Assembly (NCBI GenBank): GCA_029990175.1
Contig: JARKIP010000022.1
Span: 24,836,001-24,900,000, forward strand
DNA from: Petunia secreta
Lineage: Eukaryota; Streptophyta; Magnoliopsida; Solanales; Solanaceae
Direction: 5' to 3'
Length of the DNA stretch: 64,000 bases
Within the stretch, counting starts at the first letter, position 1. Each line of letters opens with the position of its first letter. A program made the translations under genes and the position numbers. Below, in pieces: positions 11,658 to 23,882 of the stretch. The notes beneath the pieces are model-generated. The model had not been told where the DNA came from, ran no database searches, and worked only from the letters and a program-made list of their open reading frames with translations.

Positions 11658-12269
11658 CTATTCAGTCCTTGGTGGTGCGTTGATCAGTTTAGGAGTGAAG
11701 TGTGCAGTATATCCTCTTTGGACTGCATCAGTAGGATTCCAACCCTTGTTGTAGTTATTGCGGTATCCTCCTCGGCTGCCATGCACTGCTCCCACAAGCT
11801 CCTCAGTATAGAAGGTTTGTCCGTTCGGAACATTCCCTTCAATGACCAGTATGGTTTGCTCATTGTAGATGGAGTTGTTCCCTTCGCCAAATACTACCAC
11901 CTCTTTGTTGTCTGACTCGAACTTCACTGTCTGGTGCAATGTAGAAGGCACCGCCCCAGCCATGTGAATCTAAGGTCTTCCCAATAGTAGGCTGTAAGAA
12001 GCGGAGATGTCCATGACATAGAATTCATCAGTGAACTCTACAGGACCGACCATGATAGTTAAGTCGATTTCCCCGATGGTGCTCCTTTGTGATCCATCAA
12101 ATACCTTTACTTTCATGTCGCTTTCTCTTATCTTACTTTGATCAATCCCCATTCTTTTAAGAGTGATGAATGGACATATGTACAAGCCAGACCCTCCATC
12201 GATCAAAACTCTCCCCACAAACCAGTCTTTGCATTTGATGGTGACATGCAAGGCCTTGTTGTGACTCAA
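11658..12269 (-). pseudogene. Ogre aspartic protease
   Basis: Retroviral-type protease on the minus strand. VLIDGGSGLYICPF at about 12195-12160 stands in place of the usual D-D/T-GSG...ICP active site. AFDGSQRSTIGEI-type sequence follows (VFDGSQRSTIGEID, near 12110-12070). The C-terminal ASYSLLLGRP ends at 11973, where a stop precedes the continuing block MAGAVPSTLHQTVKFE (11963 on). The conserved VPSTLHQ.VKF is typical of Tat. The residue after the catalytic D is glycine, which may reflect decay. Confidence 0.82.
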
Positions 12270-12305
12270 CCCTTCTAGCGACAGTTCATCTTCGTGGAAA
12301 GCAAT

Positions 12306-14372
12306 TCAGTTGGATTCCAAGACTTGCCCGATCATGCTAGTCAGATTCTCAACTGTGGTATCCAACGGGACATGTTCTTCATCTAATACTTTCATCAAGG
12401 CATTTTGGTGGCTTTTTGTCTTAAGGAGTAAAGCCAGGACAGAGATTTGTGCAGGAGTCTTGCCCAAATGTTCAACCACAGAGTACTCTTTTGCTTGAAC
12501 TTTCTTCCGTAGTTCCTCAGACTCCTCCTCGCTGGTGCCTCGTCTACCTTGAACAAGATGCTCGGGAGTATAGATCCTCCCACTCCTAGTCATTCCTTGT
12601 GCAGCAACGGTCTCAATTTTCGACTTACCCTTCATCTCTGATTCGTAATTCCACGACACTGCTTTCTCATTTTAGGGAGGGATTACGTCAACATAGAATT
12701 TTTGAGCAACCTCTACCTAAATAGGATCTTGTGCTTTAGCTGCTTGGGCTACAGAAGAAGATGCTGGCATAGCCTCCTTTGCTTTTACAATGGTCCCTTC
12801 TAGGTTGCATTCCTCATCCAACTCGATCAAGTTCACTGTATTATCTCAGTTGTTAGGCAAAGGGTTATTGTGCACATTTGGGGTTTCCAGGTGGATTACC
12901 TTTTGATTGATTAGGTCTTGTATTTTTTCTCTCAGAGCATAAAACTTTTCAGTATCGTGACCAGGTCCCCCAGAGTGGTAGGCACAGCTTTTGGTTTGGT
13001 CAAAGAAGGGTGACATTCTATCAGGATTTTTGAATGGGACGGGTTGTATGTGGCCTGTTGCTTTGAGTCTTTCAAACAGCTGAGCTCAGGATTCGGCTAA
13101 TGGGGTATAGTTTCTTTTGGGTCTTGGGTTGTTGTTTTCGTGAGGTCTTCGGGGATAAGTGTTGGTATTTCTGTAGTTAGGACTTTGTGGGTATGGTGGT
13201 CTTTATAGAGGTGGGTTTTGAAATACGGGCTGGGTGTTGTAGACTGGATATGTAGATGAGGGTGGAATATATGGGTATGATGGACGTGGTGTTTGGTAGT
13301 AATGGTTATGGTTAGGAGAGTGGTCGAGTGATACAGCAACGCAGGAAACTTCGTCCTTCTTTTTCTTTGATGCCCTCATGCTACCAGTTTGTAGTGCCTT
13401 GTTAGTAGTTTGTAGTGTAGCCAGGCTAACAATCCTACCATTTTTTACCCCATCTTCAACCATGTCTCCAATCTTGATCAAATCTCCAAACTTCTTATCT
13501 TGCATATTCATCATCTTGTCAAAGTAGATATCTTCTTGTATGCGGATGAAGGTCACCATTATCTCTGTGTCTTCCATGGGAGGTTGGACTTTGGCGGCTT
13601 CAACTCTCAACCTAGTTGCGAACTCCCTAAAGGTCTTAGTGGGCTTCTTCTTCAGCTTTTCCAAATAGAATTGATCAGACATGGCATCACTGTGGTGCCT
13701 AAAACTATCAACAAAATCTCCAGCCATTGCTTTCCAGCTTGTCCACTTCTTTTTTGCTGCTTTGAGTACCATACCAGTGCATCTCCAGTCAAACAATGTT
13801 TGAACAATTGCATGCAAATCTTCTCATCATGCGCAACCCCAAACAGCTTGTCACAATAAGACCTTAGGTTAGCCATTGGTCACCACTGCCATCGAACATG
13901 TTGAACTTCAGTGTCTTATAACCATCGGGCAGCTTCAAGTTAGGGTACGTGCAGAGATCTTCATAATCTAGTCCTCTGGTTTCCTAGGTGCCTTGGAATT
14001 GCTTGAATTTCTCCACCAGCCACTTGACTTGCTCTTTGGTGCTGTCTGTGTCTTCCCATGTCCATGCATAAGTGTCGTGATCTTTGGTGGGTGAGGCAAC
14101 AATTTTGGTTTCAACAGTGAATGGAGGTAGATTGTTTTGCGGTGCTTTTAGTGGTGAAATGTAGGTGGAACATAGGATGTCTTTCTCGGGGAACATTGGA
14201 TCTTTGCCGTGAGGGCGGGCAATTTTGTTTGGTTCAGTGGCTCCATCAGCATGGACAAGAGGAATCATACTCTCCAACTCGAACAACCTTTGCTGCAGCT
14301 TAGCATAATCATCATAGGCAACCACATCTTGCTTTTCAGGGTCCTATTTCTAGATTTGTCAAACTCAGCCAT
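12306..14372 (-). pseudogene. Ogre gag, broken into several frames
   Basis: It probably starts near 14372 (MAEFDKSRN). The N-terminal coiled-coil part YAKLQQRLFELESMIPL is at about 14310-14260. The core at 13876-13203 contains LFKHCLTGDALVWY and the gag block DQFYLEKLKKKPTKTFREFATRLRVEAAKVQPPM. A Pro/His/Tyr-rich stretch follows at 13340-13100. The C-terminal part at 12659-12306 has GMTRSGRIYTPEH and VVEHLGKTPAQISVLALL, both typical of Ogre gag-pro. At least four frame breaks separate these parts. Gag forms the particle and packages RNA; this copy is dead. Confidence 0.85.
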
Positions 14373-14785
14373 GATATTGTGTCTCGTCCTTGTCCTTGTA
14401 GGTAAAGGGGGAGGTGTTGGAATTGATCCTCTGGGTCTCAACCGATAATGCAGCACGACCAGAATGCACAAACCAAACTTCAGGGCCTTGGGATTAAAAT
14501 AACAAAAATAGAGAAAATAATGTGAGTAAAAGTTAGCATTGATAAATTCGCATTCTATTATGCAGGGGACCTCTTTTGTGCCAGAGGTAGGCCTATCGAA
14601 GATTCAAAGTAAATTTAGCGTCGAATACGTTATTTCGTTTGCTTAGGCATAATCAACACAAGTCTTAAAACCCAAAAATAACAAAATTTTATTTGATTTG
14701 CTTGGCTTTATTACAATCACTTAGTTTTGAGACAACGACTTGACTAATTGAAAAAGACAAAAGAAAAACGACTTGACTAAAATGA

Positions 14786-16434
14786 TTGGACTATGTGCCA
14801 ACAAAAGAGTTTCTTGAATCAAGCATCAGCTCCAACATCTTCTCCCTCCTTCTTTCCTTCGGTCTCTTCCTTAGGTTTGTTAGCCAGGTTCGCAGGTGGA
14901 GGGGCAACGAACATCTCCATCAGGTCTTTCCCAGCTTGCATATCACCCAAAGCCTTTGTGAAGAACTCGCAGATTTCTATCCCTATTGCTTCCTGATTTT
15001 AAATAATCTCCCCATCCCTTAAGCAGGTCTTGCAGATTCCCAGCGGCTTTTCTTTCTGCCATTGTTTTGCCTATCCAGTACTTCAGTTCGTCTCCTTTAA
15101 TTCATTCCTTGTATTGCCTTCTCATCTCTCTTGTGTCACCCTTAATTCTTTCTTATTTTGGTCGAACTTGTGCCGCAGTTTCTTGTATTTATACACGACA
15201 CTTGGAACTTCAGCTTTCCTTTTGGGTGTGGTCTTTGATCGAAACTTCTCTCTATCTTCACTGAGCCACTGAGGATAGGTCAAAGTAGCAACGGGGTTCA
15301 CCCTGCTGTCTCGGCCACGACAAAATTGCATAGTAACCCTTCCTTCCCATATTGTCAATATTGTACCAACCATCGGATGTTCAATGTCTTTTATGTCAAC
15401 GTTGAAACTTCTTCCTTTTGTCAGCTGAGGAGTCTGTTTTGTCATCCCTACTTGTCGGAAGATTCTTAGAGGAGCATAGTGATGAGTTCCTAAGAATCCA
15501 ATCAACATCAACGAGGTGGTGTCTTGTCCTTGTATGGAAACAATGAAGCCAACACAGTTTTCAATTACCAATTGCACTTCTTATAACTCTCCAAACTTGG
15601 TGTACCATCCTAGGATGTTTGCGGGGACTTTCCATACTTCCGTCCCAGCCATGGGGGTGCTATGTGAGCGAATGCCCCCATCCCCTGATGCCCTTGGCAC
15701 TATTCGTATGATGGGGACACTGTGTAAGTGTTCTATCAATCATATTTGTAGCAAAAAGTTTCATCCCTAAATGAAGTCTCATCCTCTTCTACATTTGGTT
15801 AGAGCCCTATATATTTCTCCCACGATCAGCGGAACCAAACTCACTTGGCGCTTGTGAGCACCTTTGTGCAATTCTTCAACTACCCTTCCCAGCCTTATGT
15901 CGATCTTTCCTTCTTTCTCGGGGAATACCACACTTCCCAAAAAATAAATGATGACAGCAGTAGATTCAGTCCATTCCCAATCTTGAATTTCCCATGCTCA
16001 AGTCCAATCGTTCCTAAGAGTTAGATCTCCAAATCTAGAATGCAGATACTCTAAGGTAACCTTCCCATCATGCACTCCCTCGACGTAAAGATCATAAGGA
16101 GCATGGAAAAGCTTAATGAACTCCTTAGGGTCCACGTCTCGGGGATAAATCATGGTCTCGGGCTAGGGCTCTAACCCTACTGGTCCTCCAATCTGTTGTA
16201 GCATTGGTGCCAACTCCAAACCATTGAAATAAAATAACGCCCTTTTGTAATCCCAGAAACTGGTAGCGGCCTCTGCCAAACCAGGCACAACAGTGTCAGC
16301 CTTGAGAGCTACCAGTTCTCCAATACCTTTTGAACATGGAGCTTACTGATGGCGGCCAAATCTTCCCACCAGAGCCTGATCAAGTGAGGAGCTTGGAAGA
16401 CAGTCTCAACTTGAAGTGTACCTCTTGTAGCCAT
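14786..16434 (-). pseudogene. Ogre ORF1, second copy (ORF1b)
   Basis: The minus strand starts MATRGTLQVETVFQAPHLIR at 16434. After a shift near 16310 it reads ADTVVPGLAEAATSFWDYKR, LFYFNGLELAPMLQQIGG, YLHSRFGDLTLRNDW, IIYFLGSVVFPEKEGKIDIR and VPLIVGEIYRAL. The middle part at 15577-15122 holds LMLIGFLGTHHYAPLRIFRQVG, and the end is Lys/Arg-rich and coiled-coil-like (FRSKTTPKRKAEVPSVVYK). This matches the extra ORF1 that Ogre elements carry before gag. Its molecular function is unknown; the fold resembles plant mobile-domain proteins, which I infer from memory of the family. Confidence 0.75.
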
Positions 16435-16743
16435 AGTCTGAAAACAAAATAGAAGAGAAAAGATCAAAATAATTCTATAGTCTTGATTACACCCAAGCAA
16501 ACGATCAATATTGTGCACAAACCCTTTCTTCGAATCCATGCAAGGATGTAGTTTTGCCTTTTCTCGGGTTGAGAGCCCTTCTCGACGTTTGGACTAGGTT
16601 TACTAATGGACTATGACGTGCCAAGGACGTCTAGCCTTCCTAGGTTTATCATGATGCAAAAAAAATACGTACGCTTTTTGTTACCAATTGTTCTCATAAA
16701 TTCCCAAAATAAGTTTTGAAATACATGACAATTCTTTGGAAAC
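16435..16743 (-). other. Spacer between the two ORF1 copies
   Basis: About 300 bases between the end of ORF1a and the ATG of ORF1b. I see no domain. It is AT-rich with no clear regulatory site. Ogre elements with one ORF1 do not need such a spacer, so it may mark the duplication joint. Confidence 0.35.
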
Positions 16744-18317
16744 ATGAAAAATACAAAAGAAATGAAAATGACACTAGACCAAGAAACACGATTCTCCTCC
16801 TGCCTGGCTCTCTTTGCTTCCCGGGCAACCTCCTTGACTTACTCCATAGCTTTGGTCAAGTATCCTTTGGCCGCGACTAAGTGTAAGATGTCTACTTCAG
16901 CACACTCTAAATTCAATTGTTCAAGCTTAATCCCCAACGCCTCTATCTTTCCTTCAAACTCTAATGCACGCTTCGTCCATACTTCGATCTCTTCTTTTTT
17001 TTCTCTGTCCATTTTAACAGCTTGAAACATGAATTCACGGTATCGAACTTGAACCTCCGCTTCTCGGTCTCTTATATCATTCCCTCGGCTTAGCTCTACT
17101 ACCACATTTCCCTTTATGATAGAACGCAACCAATTATTGTAATTTTGTTTGCATCTAGCACTGTATCTTCTTGACGCTAATGACTTCTCCCCCATGACTT
17201 GTCTACCTACTAAGGATTTTCTAATGTTTTTGACTTTTGGAACAATATCTTCAGTATAGTCTAACTAGTAGACCTTCATATCTGGTATGAGTGGGACGAT
17301 TTGCTTTCACCCTGCTTGCCTCATCACCTTTAGTGGTTGATAGGGTTGGAGGCTTTTCAATCCCATAAGTATCACAAAAGATGCCTTCTCAGTGCTGATG
17401 ATGAAATCTGATGAAGGAAACCAAGTGAACATCTATTGAGTCGAATCATCTGTTATGCTTTCAAACAACCTTACCCATTTCTTTGTGCTGCTTGGCTGCT
17501 TGAATTTCGGAACATTCGTACCATTCTCCAACTAAGCAGTTGGAACCAGTTGGCTTGGATAACTCTTGCACACTTTCACTTTCCTCTAATGCTCATTGAA
17601 CCATGCTTGTAATAGAAGATTACACCCTTCAAAATATTTTGCCCCTCTTTTACAACACCCCAAAGCCCGATAAATGTCTGCCGCCATCATAGGAACTATA
17701 GTGTAGCAATAACCATTAATCCCATTGAACACCGCATCAGTAACCATGACAAGCCTCGAACATATATCGTGATTCGAGCTCTCAGGAAACACCATTATTC
17801 CTACGATACAAACAACAAATGAAAATGGTCTAGCTCTACTCAAGTCACTATAGGATTTGAACTCTTTTCTACGGTCGTCAAATGCTCCCAAATACCCAAA
17901 CTTGTTGTAGAAATAAGAGAAGGGTATTTTCCTTTGTTGTAAAAATTCTACGTTCACGCTTGCTACCATCCCTAATTTGTCATGAAACTCCCCAAGTGTA
18001 GGGACGCTGGGAGTCAAAATGCGACTCCCTTGCCAACGGTATTTGTCTAACCCCAAGTGTTATATGAATCCTCCTATTTCTTCTAGTAAAGGTGTTAACT
18101 CTACGTCCAAAAATCTAAGCACATTTAGTTTTCATCTCAAAATGACACCGACGCTTCAATCATTTCCCTACATGGTTCCATTTCTAACATAGAAACCAAA
18201 TGACCTAAATCTTGGCGTACTTCGATTTGTTCACTGAACGACAAATTATATTACCAATTAGTTAACACAGGAAGTGCACCTATAGTCATTCCAAAACGGT
18301 AAAAATTTTGACTCATG
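16744..18317 (-). pseudogene. Ogre ORF1, first copy (ORF1a)
   Basis: The likely start is MSQNFYRFGM at 18317. It continues (with shifts) VSMLEMEPCREMIEASVSF and RFLDVELTPLLEEIGGFI. An open stretch of 156 codons at 18056-17586 has FSYFYNKFGYLGAFDDRRK, FVVCIVGIMVFPESSNHDI, VPMMAADIYRALGC and AKYFEGCNLLLQAWFNEH. Around 17400-17340 it reads LMGLKSLQPYQPLKVMRQAG, the same block as in ORF1b. It ends in a Glu/Lys-rich coiled coil (17050-16850). Parallel order of motifs shows it is a paralogue of ORF1b, although they are very diverged. Both lie between one primer-binding site and one gag. Confidence 0.75.
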
Positions 18318-18880
18318 ATGACCTATAAGAAAAAGAAACAAATGATTAAAATTCTCCTCCCCTTCTGATAACAATTGGACAAATCAAAATGCGTATTTTC
18401 GCCTCACTTTTATTTTCTCATATTTTTTTCTTTTCTTCTTTTTTCTTCTTTTTTTTCCTTTTCTTTCTCTCAAATGCACATAAGCATGTCCAAACATTCC
18501 TACGGCATGACGCATGCATATTACATTCCATGAGTTGTATAATTCTTGACACGGTTCCCCAAGGTGTAGGATCTTTTGAAATTGTCGGTTGTACCACCGA
18601 CCAACTATATTCCAAATGTCCCTGCTTAAGGGTTTTTTTAGGTGGAACGACCATGAGATCCACGTAATCGCCCATGTGTGTGCAAAGTATCGTTTTCCAG
18701 GAGCGGAGGAGTATAAGTGAAATATGCCAATGTCACAAATTTTCATAATAAGAAATAAATCAATAAATAACAAAAAAAAAACAAGTTAGTAAAATAGTAA
18801 TAACAATAGTAAACAAGATAATAAGCTATTGAATAATAAAATCTCAAAAATAGAAACTTGTTATGGTTAGGACTTTTAAT
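18318..18880 (-). other. Ogre 5' leader
   Basis: Untranslated stretch between the primer-binding site and ORF1a. It is pyrimidine-rich on the plus strand near 18410-18470 (purine-rich on the minus, sense strand) and AT-rich near 18760-18840. Short ORFs in it have low complexity and no motif, so I see no gene here. Confidence 0.5.
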
Positions 18881-18881
18881 A

Positions 18882-18898
18882 TCCCCAGCAGAGTCGCC
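18882..18898 (-). promoter_or_regulatory. Ogre primer-binding site, tRNA-Arg type
   Basis: Read on the minus strand this is GGCGACTCTGCTGGGGA, just inside the LTR end GTATGACA. TGGCGACTC(C/T)GCTGGGGA-type sites are the known tRNA-Arg primer sites of Ogre elements. Here the base before GGCGACTC is a G, one mismatch from the family consensus. Confidence 0.8.
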
Positions 18899-19376
18899 CT
18901 TTTGTCATACCCCATATTTACTCCACTCAGAGCGTGTCAAGAATCGGGTTTGACTGGGTAACTCGTTTGAGTTAAAGATTAGAGTCGCCACCTAATATAT
19001 GTTTTCTAAGGCGTATTAGGTCACCTAAATATCTAATGTTGAATTTCATGCAAGGAAAGACATATTCCTTAGATTCGAGGGTAAAAAATCCAAATGACTC
19101 GGGGAAGAAGGAGTTAGGCACTTCCCCATGTCCCACGACAGGTGGTTCCTACCCAAGTTTCTATTTTTGGGATGTTAAAAAGACAATTAAAAAAATATGC
19201 ATTATAAATTATTGTACTAACTTAGAGGTTAGATCTGCAATCAGTCAAGCAACAAAGGATATTTACCCAAATAAATTTGATGGTGGTGGAGAATGGTTAA
19301 ACTGAGCTTTGGGCCTTTTAAATTTTACAGAAGTTGCCTATATCTTACACCTACTCACGTTTTCGGCTTCTGTTAC

Positions 19377-20382
19377 TGAAATGACCTCGGTTAGTCGGTT
19401 AAAATATTCGTAAGGTCCATTGGGACTTGTCTGTAAAATTTGAGTTAAATCAGACTTCGTTTGGTAGGCATCGGAAGAAGGTTTCGGTTTTTATTGTCAA
19501 TAAATATTAAAAAATAGATTTTCGAGCTCGGTTTTGGCGAATGAGCTCCAATTCGAATTCCGAAAGCGCCATTTGGTTCGTATTATTATTTGTGACTTTT
19601 ATGAACTTTCGAAAGTGAATTTCGATGTTGTTCGATTAGTTTCCGCTAAAATGCCGAAAGTTAAATAATTTGATCTTTTTCCATTTAATTTGCATATTGA
19701 GTTTTGGAAGTCCGATTTGAGATCCGCCTTCATGAGTATGTTACATATATTTTGTATAACTTGTATGCAAAAGTTGGAATTATTTCGAATATCATAGGGT
19801 ACCGTTTTAATTTTTGTCGCAAAAAGAAAAGAAAAAAAAACGACAAAAAGACAAAAAAAAAAAAAAGGAAAAGGAAAATTGATGGCGGTTGGATAGATAT
19901 TGAAACAGCAGAAATGAAACATTAACAGAGAAACCATAATGACACAGTAGAAAAAAAAAGATACCAGAAAATGCGAAAAGAGCTGGAGAAAAGTAAAATT
20001 TTCACCCCGAAACATTCAGGTAATGATCCTAATATATTATTTGAGTTTATTACGTGTGTTTGAATATATTTTAACGGTAAAAATTGAGATATTATACATC
20101 GTTTCAATAAGTTCAACTTATAGTTTAAAGGGTCAATTGGACCCTAATAGTGGAATTGATTATATATTCGTACTCAGTGAGTTATGGGCAACATATAAAT
20201 GTAATTTATTTAGGGTTTGGTTATGTGACCTTATACTCTGTACATAGGCCTGGCCTACGTATTGCGTATGCGAATAGGGTATCAGGTTCCTAACCGGATT
20301 GCCATAAGATGTAAGAATGAAGCCTTTAGCCTAATTTGATATATTTTTCTACTTATTGAATAGAGTGGGATCGTTTGGTAAA
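19377..20382 (+). repeat. AB 5' LTR, truncated
   Basis: Matches 21359-22408 of the 3' LTR with many substitutions and short indels, including the homopurine stretch near 19820-19875 and the block around 20290-20380. Homology stops after GGGATCGTTTGG, where it joins internal sequence. About 1.5 kb of LTR is missing. Confidence 0.85.
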
Positions 20383-21358
20383 TTTTTGGAGTTTCCTTTT
20401 TATAGGAAGGTTAAATTGATATGGATGTTGTTCCCTAGAGCTCATTTAATATCTATTTCTTCAATTACGATTTTTTGGCTAGCTTGACTCGTGAGTAGTC
20501 TAGCTCAGGTAGCCAAGTGAATAAGAAGATGAGCTTCCTAAAGCTCTAAGTATTTCTATCCTCGGTCCATTGTCATCTCTTCGTCGTCCGGCACTAGTGA
20601 GCTTGGGCAATTAGTAGCCATTTGTGATGTTCTCTATGTTGAGCCAGAGTGCGTGTCAAGGTGGGCGGGTAAGCATATTATTGTGTCTTAAGGCTACTAA
20701 GAGTAATGAGAGGCGTTATTTGACCTCTGAGTTGATCCATCAGGCAGTGGTGTTTACGACAAAGATATAGAGTTGTGAACTAGGGAGTTGCAGTCGTTTG
20801 GCAACTCGAGAGGGTAATTTGGTAGCTCAGGTCTAAGCCGCATTCTATTTTTAGCTATGTATTCCTTAGTCCGGTAGACTGTGCGAGGATGACTATTTCT
20901 ATTCAAGTTAGTGGTATGAGTTAATGCTCTAAGTGGAGGAGTCATCCTCCAATTGATACCAAATCATAATATTAAATCTCTAAGGCGTTGTTGAAGCGTA
21001 AGCTAATTCTTAGTTCCATTGACTTGTTCTATATCGTAAAGTATATCGACGAGGTGATTTGTCGGCAGAATCATGTTAATCCATCCAGAGTTTCGTGTAT
21101 CTTTGTTTCGAAAATATAAGAACTCTCCTCTCATGATCGAGGAAGGATCAGCTTAGTCAGAATAAGCTGGGCAACGATGTGAGGATATTATCAAGATATA
21201 TTTTATTCCAAGAGTTCGGTGTGCGTGTATTCTATAATCAGAAGATAATGCCCGTGGAGTAGTTTATGAAGGTCATGCAAGTTCTCTTGTTATCTATATG
21301 AATTTTTCTTTAGACTTAGGCTCGTTCGAGGACGAACGAGAGTTTAAGTGGAGGAGAA
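20383..21358 (+). other. AB internal remnant, hairpin and polypurine tract
   Basis: No coding domain. It matches, in reverse complement, CD positions 29311-29890 and 27964-28336, so it is the region between gag and the 3' LTR of this family. A stem CTCGTTCG / CGAACGAG with loop AGGA lies at 21321-21340, followed by AGTGGAGGAGAA (21347-21358), the likely plus-strand primer next to the 3' LTR. Confidence 0.7.
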
Positions 21359-23882
21359 TGAAACGACCTCGGTTAGTCGTTTCGGAAGATAGAACTCTGA
21401 TTGGCGTGCCGACAATTTTAAAATATTCATCAGGTCCATTGGGACTTTTCTGTAAAATTTGAGTTAAATCAGACTTCGTTTGGTAGGCATCGAAAGAAGG
21501 TTTCAGTTTTTATTGTCAATAATTATTAAAAAAGAGATTTTCGAGCACGGTTTTGCCGAATGAGCTCTGATTCGAATTCCGAAAGCGTCTTTAGGTTCGT
21601 ATGATTATTTGTGACTTTTATGAACTTTCGAAAGTGAATTTCGATGCTGTTCGGCTAGTTTCCGCTAAAATGCCGAAAGTTAAATAATTTGATCTTTTTT
21701 CATTTAATTTGCATATTGAGTTTCAGGAGTCCGATTTGAGATCCGCCTTCACGAGTATGTTACATATATTTTTTATAACTTGTATGCAAAAGTTGGAATT
21801 ATTTTGAATATCATAGGGTACCGTTTTAATTTTCGTCGCGAAAAAAAAGGAAAAAAAGGACAAAAAGACAAAAAGACCAAAAAAAAAAAGGAAAAGGAAA
21901 GTTGATGGCGGTTGGATAGATGAGATTATAGAAACAGAAAAAATGAAATACTAACAGAGAAACAAGAATGACACATTAGTAAAAAAAGATACCAGAAAAT
22001 GCGAAAAGGGCCGGAGAAAACTAGAATTTTCACCCCGAAATATTCAGGTTATGATCCTAATATATTATTTGAGTATATTACGTGTGTTTGAATATATTTT
22101 AACGGTAAAAATTTAGATATTATACATCATTTAAATAAGTTCAAGTTATAATTTAAAGGGTCAATTGGACCCCGATAGTGGAATTGATTATATATTCGTA
22201 CTCAGTGAGTTATGGGCAACATATAAATGTAATTTATTTAGGGTTTGGTTATGTGACCTTAAACCCTGTACATAGGCCTGGCCTGCATATTGCATATGCG
22301 AATAGGGTATCAGGTTCCTAAACGGATCGCCCTAAGATGTGAGGAATGAAGCCTTTAGCCTAATTTGATATATTTTTCTGCTTATTGAATAGAGTGGGAT
22401 CGTTTGGCAATGAAACCAAAGGATAAAGCGGTTGTTTATTCGCAATTCTAACTTTTGGGAGAGGTAAGTGTTTATATCCATTTCTTTGGATGCACTTGGC
22501 CTCGTGGAGTTCCTGCCACGTGTTCCTTACGTGTGTAGTTGTCGATAGGCGTACTCATTACGCCTTAGCTTTGAATTTACATTGTATATTATATGTTATG
22601 CCCTGTTCTTGGTATTGCATTGAGCATATGAGCATTGCACTCTGGTTTTGAGCATTGCATATACTTCCCGATGGGCGATGAAAGTCCCGCAACGGTGAAG
22701 GGTCATTATTGCATATACTTCCCAGTTGGCGATGAGAGTCCTGCACCGGTGAAGGGTCATTATTGCATCTACTTCCCGGTTGGCGATGAGAGTCCCGCAC
22801 CGGTGAAGGGTCATTATTGCATATATTTCCCAGTTGGCGATGAGAGTCCCGCGCCGGTGAAGGGTCATTATTGCATATACTTCCCGGTAATCGATGAGAG
22901 TCCCGAGCCGGTGAAGGGTCATTATTCCATATACTTCCCGGTAATCGATGAGAGTCCCGAGCCGGTGAAGGGTCATCATTGCATATACTTCCCGGTAATC
23001 GATGAGAGTCCCGAGCCGGTGAAGGATCATTATTGCATATATCTCATGGTAGACGATGAGAGTCCCGTGCCTGAGATAGGTATCAGGCATATGCGACTGC
23101 ATTGCATCGTATCGCATTCATCCTATCTCATTGCACCACAACGGTATAAATATATGGATCGGGTTGCACGCCGCAAGATGACGAATATATGGATCGGGTT
23201 GCACGCCGCAACAGGATGGATTTTTTATTGTTGATGTGTTCGGGATACCTATATGTTTTGGCTACCTTACGTTCCTGGTTGTTGATGAGTTTGTCATTGC
23301 ATACGTGTTTCTAGTTATTATCTGGCTCTGCCTTTTTATAATTTGAATGAGAGGAATTTGGTTTATCTGTTTCTTTTCTCTCTGGCTAGCTATCCTATTC
23401 TTTTAGGTGGCTAGTCTACCCCACTTATTGAGTCCTTTTGACTCACCCTTGTTTGTTGTTTGTTTCTTGTCTATCTATTTCGTTTCGGCAGGTTCGCTCT
23501 AGGATTGAGTCCGCCACGTTGTGAAGGAGCAAAGACGACTTCAGCTGTCAGGGTGCCAGCTTTTATTCTGGATGGCCACCAGCTTTATGTTTACTATTTC
23601 AGTTGCATTTTGCTCCCTTCAGGAGGTATCTGTCATCTTTTGTTCTCTTAGAAGTCTAGTCTGGATAGCCCTAAACCTAGTATGTTGGGTAGTTAGCTGT
23701 AATTTTTTTTTGTACAGCTTAGAGATATCAGTATGTTTGTGTTTTTTTTTTTAAATCTTGTTCTTATTTATGAATTGGATTTATATTTATTTTCCTAATT
23801 CAGTTGTTAAGGGTTCGCCCAATGGGTCTAGTCGAGGATTTCGGGTGCCCGCACGGCCTACCCAAAAATTTTGGTCGTGTCA
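21359..23882 (+). repeat. AB 3' LTR (B-type)
   Basis: LTR of 2524 bp, TG to CA. The 5' kilobase matches LTRs C and D. The centre has a 54-bp tandem array. The 3' end (about 23380-23882) matches C and D again. This B-type centre differs from the D-type centre in CD, so the family has at least two LTR subtypes. Confidence 0.88.
22655..23090 (+). repeat. 54-bp tandem array in the B-type LTR
   Basis: About eight units with core CCGATGAGAGTCCCG.(A/G)CCGGTGAAGGGTCA and TATTGCATATACTTCCC. Because 54 is a multiple of three, both strands stay open: an 18-residue repeat (GDESPAPVKGHYCIYFPV) runs through 22635-23234 on the plus strand. I see no start context or domain and treat the ORF as a by-product of the array. 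Confidence 0.85.

Larger units (their letters stand above)
19377..23882 (+). mobile_element. AB, deleted chromovirus-like element
   Basis: The element is 4506 bp with TSD GTTAC at 19372-19376 and 23883-23887. The left LTR (19377-20382) matches the first 1.0 kb of the right LTR (21359-23882) and then breaks off. A 976-bp internal remnant leads to a PPT and the full 2.5-kb 3' LTR. The primer-binding site and all genes are gone. The LTR start (TGAAAYGACCTCGGTTAG) and end (GGTCGTGTCA) define a family shared with CD. Intact TSD copies show that the deletion is internal, not a truncated insertion end. Confidence 0.88.

Noticed and set aside
18389..18773. ORFs on both strands with Phe- or Lys-rich runs
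   Set aside because: They follow a pyrimidine-rich low-complexity tract in the Ogre leader; no motif.
22655..23090. Regular 54-bp array looked at as a possible CRISPR-like array
   Set aside because: Units are contiguous with no variable spacers, and it sits in the centre of a plant LTR.
22635..23234. 199-codon plus-strand ORF with 18-residue repeats, and a matching minus-strand ORF
   Set aside because: Both strands are open only because the 54-bp unit is a multiple of three. No conserved start or flanking domain.
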